From Plutella xylostella (Eukaryota > Arthropoda > Insecta > Lepidoptera > Plutellidae): a stretch of DNA of 64,000 nucleotides. The stretch spans positions 1,991,501-2,055,500 of the forward strand of contig NC_063984.1 in NCBI RefSeq assembly GCF_932276165.1. The letters are read 5' to 3'. Positions 57,662 to 64,000 of this stretch are shown piece by piece (the first letter of the stretch is position 1; every line of letters starts with the position of its first letter). The notes beneath the pieces are model-generated. The model ran no database searches. It had not been told where the DNA came from and saw nothing but the letters and a program-made list of their open reading frames with translations. A program made the position numbers and the translations under genes.

Positions 57662-57905
57662 ATGTGGGGACATCTCACACACGGCCATCCGACACCAAGC
57701 TAGGAAGAACCTGTGTAATGGGTGTCGGACAGCTGATATATCTACACAAATACACAGACAGGTAGATACTAAATATAAATTTCAACACCCAAGACCTGAG
57801 TACAAATATCTGTCTTTAAACAAATGTTTTCCCCAGCCGGGAATCAAACCCGGGACCTTCGGCATAGCAGTCAGGGCCACTAACCACTACACCATTCAGC
57901 CGTTA
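57662..57905 (-). mobile_element. tRNA-derived SINE, opposite orientation
   Basis: Same family as 56885-57170. The minus-strand head has GGTTAGTGGCCCTGACTGCT and CCCGGGTTTGATTCCCGGCT. The two copies form an inverted pair about 490 bp apart. Confidence 0.8.
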
Positions 57906-58853
57906 AAATGATGCGCCGCAGTTACCTGATGGCCTGTTCTCCTCCTTAAAAGATAGTCAAAAACATATCCATTTAAACCTTACACATACGCAACGTTTTT
58001 TTTGTTAAATTTTAGATTGATGAAATTAGATTTATTAGTTAAATTCTCACATAACACTGGTTGGTATTATTACCTATGCAGAAATATTAAAACTTTGCAG
58101 ACGCTATTGGATTGTAATTGAGTTTTTCTCCATTTTCACCTGCCCTTGAGGCTTTTAGGGGTCCGTTAGAGAAAATTATAAGTGAGTAAGTATTTTATTT
58201 TCACACCAAATAAACATAATATGATAAAATGAACATTATATAGATTAAAAATTAATTATGATTTAACTGGTAGGACGAACAATTAAAAAGTTTCAATGAC
58301 GATAGCACAAAGTTATTCCTAAACGGAACTAAGTACATTTATCAACTAAAACGTAAATATTTTGATTAAATACTTAATTTATTAAGAGTCGGATGATTTG
58401 GTCTCAACATTTTACAAGTTTTTAATTGCTCGTGAGTTAGATTAGTGCTTTCACACAAATGCAAAAAATTAACTTTTTCAGTGCTTACAAAATTCAATAA
58501 AATTCTATACATACCACAAGCAGAACCCTTCATTATACAGGTTGAGAGTTTTTTAACGCACCCTTTCCTGTAGTGCCTGAATAATGGATCGACAACAAGT
58601 GCATCTAATTAAAAGTTCCCCCTGTGTTGTTGGTTGAGGTATGTCGTTACAAAAACCTTTTACACTAACAGGCTTCGCTGTGATTTTAGCGACCAAAACT
58701 CGCTAAGAGGATTCGATACCCAATTTTTATGTTAACCATTCTAACGCGTAACCCTATTCCTTTCGTAAATTTTTAAACTCATGACGGTTCTGTATGCGTT
58801 TATAAAAGAAACTAATTTAGTATTTAAGTTATGTTAGTTTATTTTATGTGTGT
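57906..58853. other. Intergenic with mariner-type MITE remnant
   Basis: 58275-58440 (AAAAAGTTTCAATGACG to TTTTTAATTGCTCGTGAGTT) is a degraded mariner-type MITE. Nothing else recognised. Confidence 0.4.
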
Positions 58854-59076
58854 TCTATTCTATTCTCTGTGGCGGTGTCAGTACCTGCACCTGGCTCTCT
58901 CGAGTGGAACCTTTGTGCATATCCCTAAGGTCTAAACTGCCTTCCTAAGCTTGGACCATTTCCCACCACGCAGGTCCAGGTTTCCTCACGATGTTTTCCT
59001 TCACCGTAAGAGTGATGGTATACATTGTACTTAAATTCAGAAAAGAACTTACCCGACTGAGCTACCACCGCTCTCT
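58854..59076 (-). mobile_element. tRNA-derived SINE, second family, shortened
   Basis: Same as 9598-9917 (minus-strand GAGCGGTGGTAGCTCAGTCG, AACATCGTGAGGAAACCTGG) but with the middle and the box B region deleted. A TATC microsatellite follows at 59105-59126. Confidence 0.75.
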
Positions 59077-59147
59077 ATTTTATGTGTGTGTACAAATAAA
59101 GAATATTCTATCTATCTATCTATCTAATAAACATCTCATAAGCTCAC

Positions 59148-59699
59148 GACTATAATTGCCGAAGGGGTAGTCAGAGGTGACTCGCAAACGAGTCACCCAC
59201 TTTTCGCTGTGCGCCGTACTTAGGGTACACGTATAGAATCTAGATGTGAAGGTTTTCTCACGTTAAATAAACATCTTATACAATAGAGGTAGGTACAATA
59301 TGTACAGAGGTACTTCTTGGGCTTAAAAAGTGTAACATTGACACTTTAAAACAGCAGCAGTATAACCAGGTATAAATTTCTCGTACCCAAACGTTTCCAA
59401 CAAAAACCGATCATTGTTTCTGCATTACCATCCCGAGCATCCTCTTACAGATATTCCATACATAATGCATGTGTGTCATAGAGTGGTTTTATAGATGTAT
59501 TTGTGTAGAGGGGGGTGGAGGGGACAGGGGGGTGAATGATACAGGCGCGGGCTCGGCCACCGCAGTCTGGCTGGTGCAGGGGTGGTCAACTTCAGGAGTT
59601 TGTAATATTTTTTAAAGAAAAATAAAAACAACTAACAGCGAAAACTGACTTGCTTGCGTGCGAGTCACCTGTGACTGCTCTTTCGGCGATTACAGTCAT
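59148..59699. mobile_element. Repeat with inverted ends, TAATTGCCGAAGGGG type
   Basis: GACTATAATTGCCGAAGGGG and GTCAGAGGTGACTCGC at the left are mirrored by GCGAGTCACCTGTGAC and CTTTCGGCGATTACAGTC at the right. The centre is unrelated and may include an insertion. I recognise the left part as a common lepidopteran repeat. Confidence 0.6.
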
Positions 59700-59866
59700 C
59701 AGCATATTTATGTGTGTAAAAAAACTGACATCAATTTATGAGTAAGAATTTATTCGCTTCTGGGCCCCGGAGGGTTACTCACTACTACTTACAAATAATC
59801 TATAGTTTTACCATTGCTAGACCATAAAATTATGTACCCAATCAATATTGAATACATAGACGTCGT

Positions 59867-60335
59867 GTGTTTGTAAACATTATAATCCTAGAGCTCCATA
59901 TATTTAATTCATAAATACAAGTAAAACAGTGCCTAGTGTCCATCAAAATACCTGATAAATCAAGACATAACCTCACCTCGTCTAGTGCAACAAGTGATTT
60001 CGAGTCTGTACTCCCATTTTGGACGATATCCTGAACTCAAGGTACACAAATCGGATCTATTGTTTTCAATTCATGGTGGTTTTGAATTCAAATTACGCAT
60101 AAACTGCCACAAAACGATATTTTACAAAAACTCATGGTAAACAAACACCTATATTAACCAATCAGCTGTTCACAAAACGTCAAGAATACAATGTTGCCAG
60201 TAATAAAAATCAGATAAGGCTGTCACTACACCGGCGATTCATAACTTTTTTCGAGTTACGTTCCAATTCACGAATATAAATTAAATTTGATAAACGTTAT
60301 TCCGTATTCTGAGATTCGATATAAGGGCGAATACC
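59867..60335 (+). promoter_or_regulatory. CR1 5' UTR shared with copy 2
   Basis: Nearly identical to 11876-12346; ends GCGAATACC four bases before the ORF1 ATG. Promoter activity is inferred from LINE biology. Confidence 0.6.
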
Positions 60336-60339
60336 GAAA

Positions 60340-61527
60340 ATGAATTTTATGGATACTATCACATTTAGAAGGAGACCAAGAGCCCAATCGGAGACTAATG
60401 TAACTGATGATGATATTAATGCGACCAAAACTACTCTAGATGGCACCACAAATAGTATGCCATCATTCTCTGAAGACGAAGACGAAATTGTCAAGGACTT
60501 AAAATTGCAAATTGAACATCTCAATCGTGATTTAAAAGCAGCACACGAGGAAATTACAAATCTAAACTTAGAAAACTCTGAACTTAAAAGTAATATCGAA
60601 ATTTTACAGAAAGAGAACAATATATATAAAAAAGTTGCGAACAGTCTCAAAAATGACCTAGTTACTCCGAAGAAAAAACTAACAAAAAAATCGGAAATTA
60701 CTCCTAAATTAAATTTGACTCCTATGATTGATACAACAGTTATTAAGAAAGGAGTGGAAAAATGCGCAACAAAAACAAGCCCGGCAAGTTTGAAAAAAAG
60801 TAAAGGGAAAAATATAGTAAAGCCTAGCAAGAAAGGAGAAAATAAATGCACCGCAGAAACAATCCCGGCAAGTGCGAAAAAAAGTAAAGGGAAAAATATA
60901 GCTAAACCTAAACGGATCCAAACCAAACCAATTCCGAGTAAAATGGTTATATTAAGTAGCAATAAACATAATAAAATAATGGAAATAGCTGAAGAAACAT
61001 ACCCTTCCACCTTAAGATTAACTCACCTTCTCTATCCTAATCTCGGGACAAGAGGTCTTCTTGAGAAATTGGAACAAGACGAAATAAAAAATCTTACGTT
61101 GAAAGACATATGTATTATTCTACTTGGAGAGGAAGAGTTTGCGACCACGAATAACTACTTCGAATTGGTCTTACACCTGAGAGAGGTTACACAATCCATT
61201 AAGAACACTAACATTTTAATATGTCTCCCGACGTATAAATATGGAGAACATAAATTGATGTACAACTGGAGAGTAGAAACATTTAATAACTTAATGTATT
61301 TAGATGTATTATCGAACAGACATGTATTTCTTATGGATCCCAATGCAAACCTATCGTATAATATTGACATGTATAATGAATATTCTGGAAAAATTAACGA
61401 CATAGGAATGCAGGTAGTTTTTAAGGATATATTGCAAGCAACCAATGGCATTTATCAATTTTATTATTCTGACGATCTAAATGAATTTACAAAACCACAA
61501 TGTAGCAAAGACTTATTTCGTATATAA
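60340..61527 (+). CDS. CR1-group ORF1 protein with coiled coil and esterase-like domain, no zinc finger
   Basis: 395 aa, intact. A short basic/acidic N-terminus (RRRPRAQSE) is followed by a coiled coil (about 48-105, LQIEHLNRDLKAAHEEITNL) and a Lys-rich linker. The linker contains two repeats of a 20-odd residue unit (core KKSKGKNI, about 150-190). Then comes an esterase-like domain (about 205-370) with ICIILLGEEEF, NILICLPTY and NWRVETFNNLMYLD, ending DLFRI. Compared with the 12-kb copy, the PHD-like finger is absent and the esterase-like domain shares, by eye, about half of its residues. Expected role: binds LINE RNA. The catalytic state of the esterase-like fold cannot be judged. Confidence 0.85.
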   Translation: MNFMDTITFRRRPRAQSETNVTDDDINATKTTLDGTTNSMPSFSEDEDEIVKDLKLQIEHLNRDLKAAHEEITNLNLENSELKSNIEILQKENNIYKKVANSLKNDLVTPKKKLTKKSEITPKLNLTPMIDTTVIKKGVEKCATKTSPASLKKSKGKNIVKPSKKGENKCTAETIPASAKKSKGKNIAKPKRIQTKPIPSKMVILSSNKHNKIMEIAEETYPSTLRLTHLLYPNLGTRGLLEKLEQDEIKNLTLKDICIILLGEEEFATTNNYFELVLHLREVTQSIKNTNILICLPTYKYGEHKLMYNWRVETFNNLMYLDVLSNRHVFLMDPNANLSYNIDMYNEYSGKINDIGMQVVFKDILQATNGIYQFYYSDDLNEFTKPQCSKDLFRI

Positions 61528-61529
61528 TC

Positions 61530-63662
61530 AAGTCAATATACTTCATCAAAATATTGACGGACTTATTGGTAAATCGGATGAGTAAACTATACACATTGAT
61601 GAATTAGCTAATAGCGGTAAACACTTGGATGTCATATGCATTACAGAACATAATATGATTGAAGATGACTACACTGTATTAAATGTACCCAATTACACAC
61701 TAGCTTCAGTTTTCTCTAGAAAATCTCGCCATGGAGGAGCGTGCATACTTGTTAATGCTAAGCATAAATCAAAAATTGTAGACGTAGCTAAATTTAGCTT
61801 GGATGATGTCATAGAATGTTGTGCAATCGAACTTATAGAACACAAAATTATCATTGTGTGTGTTTATAGAATAACTAAATATACAGTAACAGCATATACG
61901 TCATTCTTTAAGAAGCTGAATGATATGTTGCACAATCTTTGCCAAAACAGTAATAAAAAAGTAATCTTATGCGGGGATTTTAATATCGATATGCTAAATA
62001 GAAATAAGATTACAGATACGTTCAAACATATTTTACAAAGTTACAATCTAAGAATAGAGATAAATCAACCTACCCGCCTAGCTAGCGGAACCTGCTTAGA
62101 TAACATGTTTCATAATATACGGGGAAGCAAAAGCGAAGTTATTGAACTAGCTCTATCCGATCACTGTGCGCAAATTCTTACATGTCCAGTGAAGAAATCA
62201 TATACACTTAATAATTGGTATATAGTTAAAAGAGACTACAGTAAGGAAAATTTATTAAAATTTGAATCTTATTTAAATTCTATTATCTTTAATGAAATTT
62301 ATATACTAGATAATGCTAACGAAGCATTTCAACAATTCTATGATATGTTCAAACTTTTATATTTCTTATGTTTCCCAAAAATAAAGGTAAAATACTCAGT
62401 ATGCCAGAAACCAAAATGGTTATCAAAAGGCTTGAAAAAATGCTCTAAGAGAAAACGAGAGCTTCTTTGGAAGTATAGAAAATGCCGCTCTAAAGAGTCA
62501 AAAATAAAATTCCAAGAGTATAGTAACAGACTAAAATTAATTGTAAAACTAACCCAAAAGTCACAAAATAATTATTTCATAAACACTGCTGACAACAAAT
62601 GCAAGGCTACATGGAATGTCATTAATAAATCTAAGTCAAGTCATATAAAGGAATATATTTACAAAATTAATAATAATGGACAAATACTTACTGACCCACA
62701 CGACATATCCCAATCTTTCAATAATTTTTTTATAGATCAAATTTCACAAACTGACATTAATACTAATTCTAAGGAAGCAAATAAATTTAAGACTAGTAAT
62801 AATAATTCTAACTCCTTTTTTATAAATCCCACAACTCCAGATGAAATTCTCAAAATTATATATTCATTGAAAAATACAAAAAGTACAGGCTATGATGAAA
62901 TAACTACTGATGTAATAAAGCGGGTTGCTCCTATTATTGCACCAATATTAAGCCACATTATAAATCTCTGTATCGATAAAGGGACATATCCCGATGCACT
63001 TAAAACATCTATTATTATACCACTATTTAAGAGAACCGACAGGGAAAATATGAATTATTATAGGCCCATAGCATTGATACCAATTTTGTCTAAAATTTTT
63101 GAAAAAGTAGTATATCAACGTTTAAACTGTTACATGGAGAAGTATAAAATTTTCTCTCCAATGCAAATGGGATTCAGGCAAAACAAGTCTATAAATATGG
63201 CAATATATGAATTTTTAGCCACAATATTAAATAGCATGGATAAGCGTATTCATGTAACAGCCCTTTACATGGATCTAACAAAAGCTTTTGACTACGTGAA
63301 CCATGACATACTACTAAATAAATTGGAAAAATATGGAATCAGAGGTACGGCAAAAAATCTTATTAAATCATACCTGACTAATAGAAAGCAAAAAACACGA
63401 ATTGACAGAATATGCCTAAAATCAAAAACTGACATAGCTTACTTCTCAAATGATAAGGAAAACCGATTTGGCGTTCCGCAGGGAAGTGTATTGGGGCCGT
63501 TACTATTTCTTATCTATATAAATGACCTACCTCAAGTCACAGATCACCCCATGGTTCTATTCGCTGATGACAGCACAGTGTTATTTAAAGATAACACAGA
63601 TTCAAATTTTGAAACAGAAATAAATACAACACTGAAGAACAAAATAAATTGGCTTAGTAACA
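61530..63662 (+). pseudogene. CR1-group ORF2: endonuclease and RT, one stop, 3' truncated
   Basis: The frame overlaps the ORF1 end in the +1 frame (FVYNQVNILHQNIDGLI), meets one in-frame TAA near 61582 (after KSDE), and is then open from 61625. Endonuclease motifs: CITEH, CVYRITKYT, CGDFNID and LSDHCAQ. RT motifs: YRPIALIPILSKIFEK, YMDLTKAFD, GVPQGSVLGPLLFLIYINDL and FADDST. LINE homology ends after KINWLSNN near 63662; the last codons before the stop at 63704 are foreign. It lacks the RT thumb and tail and cannot be functional. The closest relative in the window is the 10-kb fragment. Confidence 0.85.
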
Positions 63663-64000
63663 ATAAGGGTAAGGCTGGGGGGGGTAAGGGTAGGGCTGAG
63701 CTGTAGGCTACTACCGGGGTCCATAGGTGGCGGATAATGGAACGGCTTGGAGATATCCTAGCTAGCTGTGTACACAGCCCCCGACCAAGCAGCGGCAGGT
63801 GTTTGAGGGTGTAGTGGGTGCTCCTAGGGAGGGAGTACCTTATAAAATACTGCAAAAGACTCGATGAAAACTCTGTGACATGGCGAGTAAGTGCCGCCAT
63901 CAAATAAGCACTCCCCTGTACGTTGGCAGCTGGACGGACAGTAGGCTCGAGAGTGGAGATCGCGGGGATCGGTACGGTCGAGAGTCACCTTTTGTTATTC
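63663..64000. other. Unassigned GC-rich sequence, probably the start of another retroelement
   Basis: Begins AAGGGTAAGGCTGGGGGGGG and continues with GTAGGCTACTACCGGGGTCC. The composition differs sharply from the LINE it interrupts. It could be the 5' UTR of a non-LTR element inserted into, or recombined with, CR1 copy 3; the other border is outside the window. Confidence 0.35.

Larger units (their letters stand above)
59867..63662 (+). mobile_element. CR1-group LINE, copy 3, 3' truncated
   Basis: 5' UTR (59867-60339), ORF1 (60340-61527) and ORF2 up to just after the RT catalytic motif, where the sequence changes abruptly near 63662 to unrelated G-rich DNA. The thumb, C-terminal part and 3' UTR are missing. 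Confidence 0.85.

Overview
The window is a gene-poor, AT-rich, repeat-dense stretch of insect nuclear DNA, almost certainly from a moth or butterfly. I infer Lepidoptera from the repeats: a CCGGCCAAGTGCGAGTCGGG-type repeat, Lep1-like Helitrons ending in CTAG, tRNA- and 5S-rRNA-derived SINEs, CR1-group LINEs and BEL/Pao elements. There is one candidate host gene. It is a three-exon minus-strand gene (491-2299) whose exons join in phase into about 240 codons with a clear Arg/Ser (RS) domain. Everything else I can name is mobile DNA in various states of decay.

Layout. 0-2.3 kb: RS-domain gene with a 670-bp TIR element in intron 1. 4-10 kb: hairpin MITEs, a 5S-rRNA-derived SINE, tRNA-derived SINEs and a LINE tail. 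10.3-17.6 kb: two CR1-group LINEs head to head. One is a minus-strand fragment; the other is a nearly complete 5.8-kb plus-strand copy inserted in a hairpin MITE. 18-22.4 kb: nested hairpins, then a 2.4-kb TIR element (ends GGTCAACCGGGGCCA) holding a mariner-type MITE that itself holds a piggyBac-type MITE. 24.1-25.2 kb: a common lepidopteran repeat and a 5'-truncated RTE-like LINE with a 14-bp target duplication. 27-31 kb: a minisatellite, a 151-bp local duplication around a hairpin, and another CAGGGTGTTGC MITE. 32.1-34.0 kb: a small LTR element without coding capacity, with 145-bp LTRs, PBS, PPT and TSD, split by a TA-flanked DNA element. 36-46.5 kb: MITEs, a second copy of the intron-1 TIR element with another element inside, a tandem repeat and Helitron pieces. 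46.7-56.7 kb: a BEL/Pao-type element coding only Gag and protease, whose 3' LTR is split by a second, opposite-strand BEL/Pao element with Gag, protease, RT, RNase H and integrase. 57-59.7 kb: SINEs. 59.87-63.66 kb: a third CR1-group LINE, cut off by an unrelated GC-rich sequence that runs to the window end.

How the parts relate. The three CR1 copies belong to related but distinct lineages. The plus-strand copies at 12 and 60 kb share an almost identical 5' UTR of about 470 bp, yet their ORF1 proteins differ strongly: one starts with a cysteine-rich PHD-like finger, the other has only a coiled coil before the shared esterase-like domain. This suggests that 5' UTRs are exchanged between lineages. 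The Gag-protease-only BEL/Pao element must depend on enzymes from elsewhere. The enzyme-coding element nested in it has different LTRs and a different primer site, and its own pol frame is broken. All homology statements are from motif recognition by eye; no search was run.
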